Positions 1 to 8,091 of a DNA stretch of 25,022 bases are shown here, piece by piece. This DNA is from Angelakisella sp. (lineage in GTDB: Bacteria > Bacillota > Clostridia > Oscillospirales > Ruminococcaceae): positions 1-25,022 of the forward strand of contig JAAWEO010000011.1 in NCBI GenBank assembly GCA_022794295.1, read 5' to 3'. Position numbers and translations under genes: made by a program. The notes below the pieces were generated by a model. It ran no database searches, had not been told where the DNA came from, and saw only the letters and a list, made by a program, of their open reading frames with translations. Numbering within the stretch: position 1 is the stretch's first letter; the number at the start of each line of letters is the position of its first letter.

Positions 1-242
1 CGCTGTCCGCCCTGGACCCGGACCGGACTGATGTCCGGTGACAGAAAGGCTACCCGGTACTGGGCGTTGGGCTTCGGGCATGGTGCTGCGCCGGCAGAAG
101 CCTCGTTCGCCCCAGTCCGTCAAAGGCCGGGGAATCGTCCCGCCCTGCACCCGTTCGGACTCCAGGCACCCACTATCCACCCCCCACACCGTCAAGGCGC
201 AAGACACCGGGTAGGGGCCGAAAAAAGAGTTAGGAGTTGTTT
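1..242. other. Non-coding stretch before purD; tail of an unseen upstream gene possible
   Basis: No open frame here looks like a natural protein. Two short plus-strand frames run in from the left edge and stop at 29-31 and 39-41, so an upstream gene may end there, but ten to twelve residues are too few to name it. A perfect 7-bp hairpin (22-28 with 33-39, loop TGAT) sits at that point and has no T-run after it, so it is not a standard terminator. The rest, about 45-220, is rich in pairable GC segments and is listed separately as a candidate structured RNA. The purD ribosome binding site (AGGAG, 232-236) closes the region. Confidence 0.5.
50..214 (+). ncRNA. Candidate structured RNA upstream of purD
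   Basis: The plus strand can form an outer stem of 8 bp (CTACCCGG at 50-57 with CCGGGTAG at 207-214). It encloses a long hairpin (60-66 with 108-115 with one bulged C, continued by GGCTTC 70-75 with GAAGCC 97-102) and a second hairpin (GTCCG 115-119 with CGGAC 156-160, continued by CGGG 128-131 with CCCG 139-142). The C-rich stretch 161-206 stays mostly open. The arrangement resembles a multi-stem regulatory or housekeeping RNA of about 165 nt, but I cannot assign it to a known family. The location directly before purD suggests either a cis-acting leader or a small RNA embedded in the purine operon. The pairings were found by eye, and GC-rich DNA gives chance stems. Confidence 0.35.
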
Positions 243-1745
243 ATGAGAGTATTAGTTGTAGGCGGCGGCGGCCGTGAGCATGCCATTATCCGCCGGTTGA
301 AGGAAAGCCGTAGAGTAACCCAGCTCTTCGCCCTCCCCGGTAATGCCGGTATCTCCCAGGATGCTGCCTGTATCCCCGGAAAAGCCACCGATGTGGAAGC
401 CATCGTTACCGCCGCAAAGGAGTACGAAATTGACTTTGTCGTGGTGGCCCCCGATGACCCCCTGGTCCTGGGCGCCGTAGACCGCCTCCGGGAGGAAGGG
501 ATTCCCGCCTTCGGCCCCGATGCCAAAGCCGCCATCATCGAGGGAAGTAAGGTATTCGCCAAAAACCTGATGCGGAAATATAATATCCCCACCGCCGGCT
601 ATGAGGTCTTTACCAGCCCCGCCGCCGCCCTGGAGTATGTGGAAAAGGCCCCCCTCCCCCTGGTGGTAAAAGCCAATGGCCTTGCCCTGGGGAAGGGCGT
701 CCTGATCTGCCAAACCCGGGAGGAAGCCGAAGCCGCTGTCCGTTCCATGATGGAGGACCGGGTCTTTGGGGACAGCGGCGCGGAGATCGTGGTGGAGGAG
801 TTCCTTACCGGCCCCGAGGTCTCGGTCCTCTGCTTCACCGATGGGGAGACGATTGTTCCCATGGTCTCCAGCATGGACCACAAGCGGGCCCTGGATGGGG
901 ACCAGGGCCTGAATACCGGCGGAATGGGCACCATCGCCCCCAATCCCTATTACACCCCCGCCGTTGCCCAGGTGTGTATGGAAAAGATCTTCCGTCCCAC
1001 CGTCACCGCCATGAACCTGGAGGGCCGCACCTTCCGGGGCTGCCTCTACTTCGGCCTGATGCTTACCCCCCAGGGCCCCAAGGTCATCGAGTATAACTGC
1101 CGCTTTGGCGACCCGGAGACCCAGGTGGTGCTGCCCCTTCTCTCCGGGGATCTTCTGGAGATCATGATGGCCGTCACCGGCGGTACCCTGAAAGAGGTGG
1201 AGGCAGGGGTCCGCCCCGGCTGCGCCTGCTGTGTCGTTCTGGCTAGCGGCGGATACCCCGGCAGCTACGAAAAGGGCAAGGTCATCCGGGGCCTGGAGGA
1301 AAACGGCCAGCTCCCGGAAAGCTCCGGGGGGGAGGTCTACCACGCCGGTACCGCCCTGGACGAGGCCGGGCACTTCCTTACCGCCGGGGGCCGCGTCCTG
1401 GGGGTCACCGCCACCGGCGAAAACCTGGCCGCCGCCATCCAAGGGGCTTATGCCGCCGCACGGGGCATTAAGTTTGAGGGGGAGCAGTTCCGGTGGGATA
1501 TCGGAAAACGGGCCATGTCCGCCCTGCCCCCCAAAAAGACCTGCACCAACTGTGGACAGGGGCCGGTCCACAGGGCGGTGGTCCGGCGGACCGGGGAGGT
1601 TATCTGCCTCTGTGGGGAGTGCGACACCGTTTGGACCGCTGGGGGAGAGACCGGCTTCACCGCCTTTATGGAGGAGCGGGGCCTGTCTCCCGCCTGGGAG
1701 GAGCTGGTCATCCTGACCACCTTGGACGAATCCGACACGCTGTAA
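243..1745 (+). CDS. purD: Phosphoribosylamine-glycine ligase (GAR synthetase) with C-terminal zinc ribbon
   Basis: PurD joins 5-phosphoribosylamine and glycine using ATP to make GAR, the second step of purine synthesis, in the cytosol. The start is taken as the ATG at 243, six bases after AGGAG (232-236), giving the typical N-terminus MRVLVVGGGGREHAI; an in-frame TTG at 237 would leave no spacing. The ATP-grasp region contains NGLALGKGV and the family signature RFGDPETQVVLPLL. The normal PurD body ends near residue 425 (DIGKRAM), which matches the usual length of about 420. A further 75 residues follow in frame, with C434-x2-C437 and C455-x-C457-x2-C460 and the sequence GECDTVW, which looks like a zinc ribbon. 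This tail is not part of standard PurD and its role is unknown. purL follows after 17 bases, so the two are co-transcribed. Confidence 0.97.
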   Translation: MRVLVVGGGGREHAIIRRLKESRRVTQLFALPGNAGISQDAACIPGKATDVEAIVTAAKEYEIDFVVVAPDDPLVLGAVDRLREEGIPAFGPDAKAAIIEGSKVFAKNLMRKYNIPTAGYEVFTSPAAALEYVEKAPLPLVVKANGLALGKGVLICQTREEAEAAVRSMMEDRVFGDSGAEIVVEEFLTGPEVSVLCFTDGETIVPMVSSMDHKRALDGDQGLNTGGMGTIAPNPYYTPAVAQVCMEKIFRPTVTAMNLEGRTFRGCLYFGLMLTPQGPKVIEYNCRFGDPETQVVLPLLSGDLLEIMMAVTGGTLKEVEAGVRPGCACCVVLASGGYPGSYEKGKVIRGLEENGQLPESSGGEVYHAGTALDEAGHFLTAGGRVLGVTATGENLAAAIQGAYAAARGIKFEGEQFRWDIGKRAMSALPPKKTCTNCGQGPVHRAVVRRTGEVICLCGECDTVWTAGGETGFTAFMEERGLSPAWEELVILTTLDESDTL

Positions 1746-1762
1746 GGGAGGACGAACACGAT

Positions 1763-4700
1763 ATGTCTATCTTTCGCATCTATGTGGAGAAGAAACCCGC
1801 TTACGCCGAGGAAAGCGCCCGGCTTCTCCGGGACCTGCATTCCCTGCTGGGGCTGACCGGCATCACCGGCCTGCGCCTGCTGAACCGCTACGATGTGGAG
1901 GGCATCGACCAGGCCCTTTTTGATGCCTGCCGCTCCACCGTCTTTTCCGAGCCCCAGGTGGATGACTGCCGGGAGGACCTGCCCCAGGGCAAGTATATCT
2001 TTGGGGTGGAGCCCCTTCCCGGCCAGTTCGACCAGCGGGCCGATTCCTGTGCCCAGTGCATCCAGATCGTTTCCCAGGGGGACCGTCCCACAGTAAAGAC
2101 CGCCAAGATCTATGTCCTGGACGGGGCACTGACAGAGAAGGAAGTGGAGGCGGTAAAGAAATACGTCATCAACCCGGTGGAGTGCCGGGAGGCCAGTCTC
2201 CAAACCGCTGACACCCTGGCCCTTACGGTGGAGGCTCCCGACCAGGTGCCCACCCTTACCGGCTTTTTAGCCCTGGATCGGGAGGAACTGGCAGGCTTTG
2301 TCAAGCAGTACGGTCTCGCCATGGACCTGGATGATATCGCCTTCTGCCAGCGGTATTTCCAGGAGGAGGAACACCGGGACCCCACCCTTACCGAGATCCG
2401 GATGATCGACACCTACTGGAGCGATCACTGCCGCCACACTACCTTCGGTACCATTCTGGACGAGGTGCGCATTGAGGATGAAACGGTCCGCGCCGCCTTC
2501 GACCGATATCTCGCCATGCGTCAGGAGGTCTACAAGGACCGGGAGAAGCCCGTCTGCCTCATGGACCTTGCCACCATGGGGGCTAAGTATCTGAAGAAAA
2601 CCGGGGTCCTGAAAAATCTGGACGAGTCGGAGGAGATCAACGCCTGCTCGGTCCGTATTCCTGTGGATGTGGACGGCAGGGAGGAGGATTGGCTCCTCAT
2701 GTTTAAAAACGAGACCCACAACCACCCCACCGAGATCGAGCCCTTCGGCGGGGCGGCCACCTGCATCGGCGGGGCCATCCGGGATCCCCTTTCGGGGCGC
2801 AGCTACGTCTACCAGGCCATGCGGGTCACCGGTGCCGCCGATCCCCTGGTGCCGGTCTCCGAGACCATCCCGGGCAAGCTCCCCCAGCGGAAGCTGACCA
2901 CCACCGCCGCCGCGGGCTACAGCTCCTACGGCGACCAGATCGGCCTTGCCACCGGCATTGTGGACGAGCTGTATCACCCCGGCTACGCCGCTAAGCGGAT
3001 GGAGATCGGCGCGGTGGTGGGGGCGGCCCCGGCTAAAAATGTCCGCCGGGAGGTCCCTGCCCCAGGGGATATTGTTGTCCTGCTGGGCGGCCGCACCGGT
3101 CGGGATGGCTGCGGCGGTGCCACCGGTTCCTCCAAAAGCCACAACAAGGAGAGCCTGACCACCTGCGGTGCCGAGGTCCAGAAGGGCAACGCCCCCGAGG
3201 AGCGGAAGCTCCAGCGTCTTTTCCGGGACCCCGCCGCTGCCTCCCTGATCAAGCGGTGCAATGACTTTGGCGCGGGGGGCGTCTCGGTAGCCATTGGGGA
3301 ATTGGCCGACGGTCTTGCCATTACCCTGGATGCCGTGCCCAAGAAGTACGAGGGCTTGGACGGCACCGAGCTTGCCATCAGCGAGAGCCAGGAGCGGATG
3401 GCCGTGGTCCTGGCCCCCAAGGATGTGGATAAATTCATCGCCATGGCCCACCGGGAAAACCTGGAGGCCACCAAGGTGGCGGTGGTCACGAAGGAGCCCC
3501 GCCTCACCATGGACTGGAAGGGCAAGCGAATCGTGGACCTGTCCCGGGAGTTTCTGAGCTCCAACGGGGCCGAAAAGCACGCTGACGCCTGGGTGGGACG
3601 GGATTATATAGCCCCCAGAACCTACACCGGCTCCCTGGAGGAAAAACTCCGGGCTATTGTAGGCGACCTTAACGTGTGCAGCAAAAAGGGAATGTCCGAG
3701 TGGTTCGATTCCACCATCGGGGCCGCCACTGTGGTGATGCCCTTTGGCGGTGTCCGCCAGCTGACCCCGGTCCAGACCATGGCGGCAAAGCTGCCCGTCC
3801 TCACCGGCCAGACCGAGACCTGCTCCGGCATGGCCTGGGGCTATAACCCGGTCATCATGAGCCAAAGCCCCTACAGGGGGGCCTACCTGGCAGTGGTGGA
3901 AAGCCTCTCCAAGCTGGTTGCCGCCGGTTTTTCCAAGGACCGGGCCTATATGACCTTCCAGGAGTATTTCGAGCGGCTGGGGGAGGACCCCAAGCGGTGG
4001 GGCAAGCCCCTGGCAGCCCTGCTGGGAGCCCTGGAGGCCCAGACCGACCTGGGAGTGGCTGCCATCGGCGGCAAGGATTCCATGTCCGGCAGCTTTGAGG
4101 ACCTGGATGTCCCCCCCACCCTGGTATCCTTTGCCATCAGCTGGGGCAAGGCCGGGAATGTCATCAGTCCCGAGTTCAAGCAGGCCGGGAGCCCTGTGGT
4201 CTGGCTAGCGCCCCAGCGCAGGGACAACAGCCCCCTGCCCCAGGCCGGTAGCCTGCTGGCCCTGTTCCGCCAGGTGGAGGAGCTGATCGCCCAGGGGAAG
4301 GTCCTTTCCGCCTCCACTCCCACCTATGGCGGCATGGCAGAGCAGCTCTTTAAGTCCTGCCTGGGCAACCGTCTGGGCTTCGCCCTGGATGCAGGCTTTG
4401 CACCCGGCCGGCTGTTTGCCTGGGCCTACGGCGGCTTTATCCTGGAGCTGGCCCCGGGGGCGGAGCTCCCCGAAAACGCGGAGCTTTTGGGCACCGTAAC
4501 CTCGGAATACACCTTTGCTGCCCAGGGGGAGACGGTGGACCTGGAGGTTCTCACCAGCCTGTACGAGAACAAGCTGGAGCCGGTATTCCCCTACCACACC
4601 ACCGTCCAGACCCAGAAGGTCCCCATGGAGACCTTCACCTACAAGATGGCGGAAAAGCGGGCCGCCCCCAAGACCCGAATCGCAAAGCCAAAGGCCCTTA

Positions 4701-5485
4701 TCCCCGTCTTCCCCGGCACCAACTGCGAGTACGACACCGCCCGGGCCCTAGAGCGGGCCGGTATTTCTGCCAACATTCTGGTGGTCCGGAACCTCACCGG
4801 CCAGGACGTGGCCGAATCCGCCACCGCCATGGCCGCCGCCATCCGGGAGAGCCAGCTGGTGGTCATCCCCGGGGGCTTCTCCGGGGGGGACGAGCCGGAT
4901 GGCTCCGGCAAGTTCATCACCGCCTTCTTCCGCAGCCCCGCTGTAAAGGAAAGCGTCCGGGATCTCCTTCAGGCCCGGGATGGCCTGATGTGCGGCATCT
5001 GCAACGGCTTCCAGGCTCTAATCAAGCTGGGGCTGGTTCCCTACGGGGATATTGTGGAGGCCCGGGAGGACAGCCCCACCCTTACCTACAATGTCATTGG
5101 CCGCCACCAGTCCATGCTGGTGCGCACCCGCATTGCCAGCAGCAAGAGCCCGTGGTTCTCCCGGATGGAGCCCGGGGAGATCTACACCGTGGCAGTGTCC
5201 CACGGGGAGGGGCGCTTTGTGGCCCCCGAGGAGACCGCCCTAGCCCTGGCGAAAAACGGCCAGGTGGTCACCCAGTATGTGGACCTTGCCGGGGAGCCCA
5301 CCCTGGATGTGCGGTACAACCCCAACGGCTCCCTCTACGCCATCGAGGGCATCACCAGCCCCGACGGGCGGGTGCTGGGCAAAATGGCCCATGTGGAGCG
5401 CAGCGGAGCCGATCTTTACCGGAATATCCCCGGGGAGAAGTATATGCCCCTCTTTGAGAGCGCGGCGGACTATTTTAAATTATAA
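1763..5485 (+). CDS. purL: Phosphoribosylformylglycinamidine synthase, single-chain form
   Basis: PurL converts FGAR, glutamine and ATP to FGAM, the fourth step of purine synthesis. The 1240-residue protein is the large single-chain type, in which PurS-like, synthase and glutaminase parts are fused. An N-terminal PurS-like region (about 1-150) is followed by the linker motif SDHCRHTTF (S220-F228) and the first AIRS-like ATP domain with ETHNHPTEIEPFGG from E317. A second AIRS-like half follows, and the class I glutamine amidotransferase runs from about residue 977. The glutaminase nucleophile is C1080 in GICNGF, and the His/Glu pair is H1210 and E1212 in AHVER. The start ATG at 1763 follows AGGGAGG (1745-1751), which overlaps the purD stop. 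The gene looks intact. Confidence 0.97.
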   Translation: MSIFRIYVEKKPAYAEESARLLRDLHSLLGLTGITGLRLLNRYDVEGIDQALFDACRSTVFSEPQVDDCREDLPQGKYIFGVEPLPGQFDQRADSCAQCIQIVSQGDRPTVKTAKIYVLDGALTEKEVEAVKKYVINPVECREASLQTADTLALTVEAPDQVPTLTGFLALDREELAGFVKQYGLAMDLDDIAFCQRYFQEEEHRDPTLTEIRMIDTYWSDHCRHTTFGTILDEVRIEDETVRAAFDRYLAMRQEVYKDREKPVCLMDLATMGAKYLKKTGVLKNLDESEEINACSVRIPVDVDGREEDWLLMFKNETHNHPTEIEPFGGAATCIGGAIRDPLSGRSYVYQAMRVTGAADPLVPVSETIPGKLPQRKLTTTAAAGYSSYGDQIGLATGIVDELYHPGYAAKRMEIGAVVGAAPAKNVRREVPAPGDIVVLLGGRTGRDGCGGATGSSKSHNKESLTTCGAEVQKGNAPEERKLQRLFRDPAAASLIKRCNDFGAGGVSVAIGELADGLAITLDAVPKKYEGLDGTELAISESQERMAVVLAPKDVDKFIAMAHRENLEATKVAVVTKEPRLTMDWKGKRIVDLSREFLSSNGAEKHADAWVGRDYIAPRTYTGSLEEKLRAIVGDLNVCSKKGMSEWFDSTIGAATVVMPFGGVRQLTPVQTMAAKLPVLTGQTETCSGMAWGYNPVIMSQSPYRGAYLAVVESLSKLVAAGFSKDRAYMTFQEYFERLGEDPKRWGKPLAALLGALEAQTDLGVAAIGGKDSMSGSFEDLDVPPTLVSFAISWGKAGNVISPEFKQAGSPVVWLAPQRRDNSPLPQAGSLLALFRQVEELIAQGKVLSASTPTYGGMAEQLFKSCLGNRLGFALDAGFAPGRLFAWAYGGFILELAPGAELPENAELLGTVTSEYTFAAQGETVDLEVLTSLYENKLEPVFPYHTTVQTQKVPMETFTYKMAEKRAAPKTRIAKPKALIPVFPGTNCEYDTARALERAGISANILVVRNLTGQDVAESATAMAAAIRESQLVVIPGGFSGGDEPDGSGKFITAFFRSPAVKESVRDLLQARDGLMCGICNGFQALIKLGLVPYGDIVEAREDSPTLTYNVIGRHQSMLVRTRIASSKSPWFSRMEPGEIYTVAVSHGEGRFVAPEETALALAKNGQVVTQYVDLAGEPTLDVRYNPNGSLYAIEGITSPDGRVLGKMAHVERSGADLYRNIPGEKYMPLFESAADYFKL

Positions 5486-5499
5486 AGAGGATGACACAG

Positions 5500-5943
5500 A
5501 TGAACGCAGAGCCTGCTGCCCTGCTGGAAAAGCTGGAATCCCTTGTGGATACCGACGATCTGGAGTACGAAATGGATGATATTATGGCCCGGCTTGAGGC
5601 CCTGGGGACGGGTCCGGAGCTCACCCCCCACCTCCTGGCTATCATGGAACGCCACCCCCTGAGCGACTTCGGCTGCCCGGGGGCCATGGTCCACTTTATG
5701 GAGCAGGCCTATGGTCAGGGGGAGGAGATGCAGGAGGAATACGACAGGCTGGTGGCCGCGTCGGTCCGCCGCCGCCCCGCCCTCCACACCCTGTGGATGC
5801 TGAACCGGATCACCAATGTCAGCGAGGGGAAAAAGCGGGAGGGGTCCCTTGCCCTTTTCCGGGACATCATGGAAAATCCCGCCTGGGAAGAACCCGTCCG
5901 GGAGCAGGCCCGGGACTATTTGGAGTATCAGAACAGCAAATAA
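5500..5943 (+). CDS. Small helical protein of unknown function in the purine operon
   Basis: This 147-residue protein has no signal peptide and no membrane segment and is predicted by eye to be mostly helical. The start is placed at the ATG at 5500, nine bases after AAAGAGG (5484-5490); an in-frame ATG at 5491 would abut that site. It begins 14 bases after the purL stop, so it is in the same transcript. Recognisable stretches are an acidic N-terminus (DDLEYEMDD), then DFGCPGAMVHFMEQ and LHTLWMLNRI. The DFG-PG-VHF and TLWMLNRI pattern reminds me of short HEAT-like proteins annotated as immunity proteins of polymorphic toxins, but this is memory-based resemblance and not proof. No catalytic motif is visible. 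A role in purine synthesis is not indicated by the sequence itself, only by position. Confidence 0.85.
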   Translation: MNAEPAALLEKLESLVDTDDLEYEMDDIMARLEALGTGPELTPHLLAIMERHPLSDFGCPGAMVHFMEQAYGQGEEMQEEYDRLVAASVRRRPALHTLWMLNRITNVSEGKKREGSLALFRDIMENPAWEEPVREQARDYLEYQNSK

Positions 5944-5974
5944 GCCGCTGCCCGGCAGGAGGAGGGGGACCCCC

Positions 5975-6499
5975 GTGAAAATAGAAGCCACCGGTCCCAG
6001 GGGAAGAAGCTCCCCCGCCGGGAAGTCCGGCACCCGAAAGGAATGGAAGCTGTCCCGGTCCCTGGAGGAACAGATCGCCGTCTGTGCCCGGGAGGACGCG
6101 GCCCGAGGGATCTACATGGGCGCCCGGTTTCTCCGCCTGCGAAGGGCGGAGGTGGAGACAGCCGCGCCGGACCGGGCCGCCCTGGAAAAGGCCATTGACA
6201 CCCAAAACCAAAGGGCCCTCCGGGAGGTCCGGGAGGCGGACCAACGGTGGCTGCGCCTTCTCTCCGGGGGAAGGTACCAGGTAAAGGGCCAGTCCTCGGG
6301 GGAGGGCTCTGCTATCCACGTTCTGGACGAAAACGGAGACGAAATTTTGACCTATACCGCCGGGGTGGGCTGGCAGAAGAAGGCCTCCCGGGCGGAAAAC
6401 CAGGTGCACAGCACGCTAAAGGCGGTGTATTTTGACGCCTACCGCACCGCAAGGAAGGAGCTTCTGGCTGCCCGGGGCGGTTTGGAAGCAGAAGCATAG
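5975..6499 (+). CDS. Hypothetical charged cytosolic protein between purL and purB
   Basis: This protein has 174 residues when started at the GTG at 5975, which follows a strong AGGAGGAGGGGG site (5957-5968). The open frame continues upstream to 5816, but that part overlaps the preceding gene and has no binding site, so it is left out. The sequence is rich in Arg and Glu and looks helical through about residue 110 (LEEQIAVCAREDAARGIYMGARF), then has a short beta-like stretch (SAIHVLDENGDEILTY) and a helical tail. There is no signal peptide, membrane segment or motif I recognise. It ends 9 bases before purB, whose binding site lies directly after its stop, so it is co-transcribed with purL and purB. 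Function unknown; coding status is supported by spacing and codon use like its neighbours. Confidence 0.8.
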   Translation: MKIEATGPRGRSSPAGKSGTRKEWKLSRSLEEQIAVCAREDAARGIYMGARFLRLRRAEVETAAPDRAALEKAIDTQNQRALREVREADQRWLRLLSGGRYQVKGQSSGEGSAIHVLDENGDEILTYTAGVGWQKKASRAENQVHSTLKAVYFDAYRTARKELLAARGGLEAEA

Positions 6500-6508
6500 G
6501 AGGAGATC

Positions 6509-7945
6509 ATGGACCAGCACGACCGCTATATCAGCCCCTTTTCCACCCGGTATGCCAGCCGGGAGATGCAGTATATTTTTTCGGAAAACAACAAGTTCCG
6601 CACCTGGCGGAAGCTGTGGGTGGCCCTGGCAAAGGCGGAAAAGGAGCAGGGGCTTCCCATTACCCAGGAGCAGATCGACGAGCTTTCAGCCCACCTGGAG
6701 GACATCAACTACCAGGACGCCGCCGCCCGGGAAAGGGAGTGCCGCCACGATGTCATGAGCCACGTCTACGCCTACGGGCTCCAGTGCCCGGGGGCCAAGG
6801 GGATCATCCATCTGGGGGCCACCAGCTGCTACGTGGGGGACAACACCGACATGATCCTCATGAGAGAGGGCCTTCAGCTGGTGCGCAAAAAGCTTGTCAA
6901 TGTTATCGCCCTGCTGGCAAAATTTGCCCGGGAGTACAAGGACATGCCCTGTCTTGCCTACACCCACCTCCAGCCCGCCCAGCTGACCACCGTGGGGAAG
7001 CGGGCCACCCTGTGGCTCAACGAGCTTGAGGGGGACCTGGAGGAGGTGGAGCACCGCCTTTCCACCCTGGCCCTTTTGGGGAGCAAGGGGACCACCGGCA
7101 CCCAGGCCAGCTTTGTGGAGCTGTTCGAGGGGGACGAGGAAAAGATCAAGGCGGTGGAGGCATCCATCGCCCGGCAAATGGGCTTTGAGCGGGTGGTGCC
7201 GGTCTCCGGCCAAACCTACTCCCGCAAGGTGGATTACTATGTTTGCTCCACCCTTGCCGGCATCGCCCAGTCGGCCAGCAAGCTTTCCAACGACCTGCGC
7301 CTTCTGCAAAACTTCAAGGAGATGGAGGAGCCCTTTGAAACACAGCAGATCGGTTCCTCCGCCATGCCCTACAAGCGCAACCCCATGCGCAGCGAGCGGG
7401 TTACGGCGCTGGCCCGGTATGTGGTCATTGACCTGCTGAACCCTGCCTTTACCGCGGGGACCCAATGGTTCGAGCGCACCCTGGATGATTCCGCCAACAA
7501 ACGCATTGCGGTAGCGGAGGCCTTCCTGGGGGTGGACAGCATCCTGTGCCTTTTGGAAAATATCTGCGACGGGCTGGTGGTTTACCCCAAGGTCATCCGC
7601 CAGCGGGTGATGAACGAGCTGCCCTTTATGGCAACCGAGAACATTATGATGAGCGCGGTCAAGAAGGGCGGGGACCGCCAGGAGCTCCACGAGCGGCTGC
7701 GGGTCCATTCCATTGCGGCAGGGCGGACCGTCAAGGAGGAGGGGAAGCCCAACGACCTGATCCAGAGGGTGTGCGCCGACCCTGCCTTTGGCCTGGAGCT
7801 TTCCGAGGTGGAGGCGCTGATGCGGCCCGAGGCCTTTACCGGCCGGGCGCCCCAGCAGGTGGAGGAGTACCTGACCCAGGTGATCGACCCCATCCTGGAA
7901 GCCAACCGGGAGCTGCTGGGGGACAAGGTGGAGATCACCGTATGA
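6509..7945 (+). CDS. purB: Adenylosuccinate lyase
   Basis: PurB removes fumarate from SAICAR (to AICAR) and from adenylosuccinate (to AMP), so it acts in both IMP synthesis and the AMP branch. The 478-residue length fits the long bacterial/clostridial subgroup. The fumarase/aspartase superfamily signature GSSAMPYKRNP starts at G282, so the catalytic serine is S283 or S284 in the flexible loop. The conserved His of THLQPAQ is H153. GATSCYVGDNTD supplies another typical substrate-binding segment. The start ATG at 6509 follows AGGAGG immediately after the preceding stop. It is the last gene of the purine run, and a terminator hairpin begins 5 bases after its stop codon. Confidence 0.97.
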   Translation: MDQHDRYISPFSTRYASREMQYIFSENNKFRTWRKLWVALAKAEKEQGLPITQEQIDELSAHLEDINYQDAAARERECRHDVMSHVYAYGLQCPGAKGIIHLGATSCYVGDNTDMILMREGLQLVRKKLVNVIALLAKFAREYKDMPCLAYTHLQPAQLTTVGKRATLWLNELEGDLEEVEHRLSTLALLGSKGTTGTQASFVELFEGDEEKIKAVEASIARQMGFERVVPVSGQTYSRKVDYYVCSTLAGIAQSASKLSNDLRLLQNFKEMEEPFETQQIGSSAMPYKRNPMRSERVTALARYVVIDLLNPAFTAGTQWFERTLDDSANKRIAVAEAFLGVDSILCLLENICDGLVVYPKVIRQRVMNELPFMATENIMMSAVKKGGDRQELHERLRVHSIAAGRTVKEEGKPNDLIQRVCADPAFGLELSEVEALMRPEAFTGRAPQQVEEYLTQVIDPILEANRELLGDKVEITV

Positions 7946-7949
7946 TACG

Positions 7950-7993
7950 AAAAACCAATTAAAATAAGATAAATCCTTATAATATTGGTTTTT
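7950..7993 (+). terminator. Rho-independent terminator of the purine operon
   Basis: An AT-rich hairpin begins 5 bases after the purB stop. The outer arms AAAAACCAAT (7950-7959) and ATTGGTTTTT (7984-7993) pair perfectly over 10 bp, and an inner stem ATAAG (7964-7968) with CTTAT (7976-7980) extends it. The 3' arm itself ends in five T, so plus-strand transcripts would stop here. The A-run on the left arm means the minus strand could use it too. Confidence 0.75.
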
Positions 7994-8004
7994 CAATGAG
8001 ACGG

Positions 8005-8064
8005 GGCGGCGCGAAGCGACGCCAGCACGCGCAGCGTGTGTATCACCGACTTTTAGTCGGTGAT
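8005..8064. repeat. Cluster of three adjacent hairpins, REP-like
   Basis: Three palindromes stand side by side between two terminators. The first is an 8-bp stem with one mismatch (8005-8012 with 8016-8023, loop GAA). The second is CACGC (8026-8030) with GCGTG (8034-8038), loop GCA. The third is a perfect 10-bp stem ATCACCGACT (8042-8051) with AGTCGGTGAT (8055-8064), loop TTT. None codes for protein and none is needed as a terminator. The compact series of GC-rich small-loop palindromes looks like a dispersed extragenic palindromic repeat, but only one copy is in this window, so repetition is inferred. Confidence 0.5.
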
Positions 8065-8091
8065 TAGTCTGAAAATAGCATAAGCATAGAA

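Noticed and set aside
31..246. 71-codon frame before purD as a small gene
   Set aside because: It has no ribosome binding site, an Arg/Pro/His-rich unnatural composition, and overlaps the purD start; the stretch also shows extensive base pairing.
2267..3865. 532-codon minus-strand frame within purL, and similar long antisense frames in purD, purB, hscC and the J-protein gene (for example 20110-21732)
   Set aside because: All lie opposite well-supported genes, lack start signals and family motifs, and reflect codon bias only.
5816..5974. Upstream part of the hypothetical frame ending at 6499
   Set aside because: It overlaps the preceding gene in a different frame without a binding site; the GTG at 5975 has a near-perfect one.
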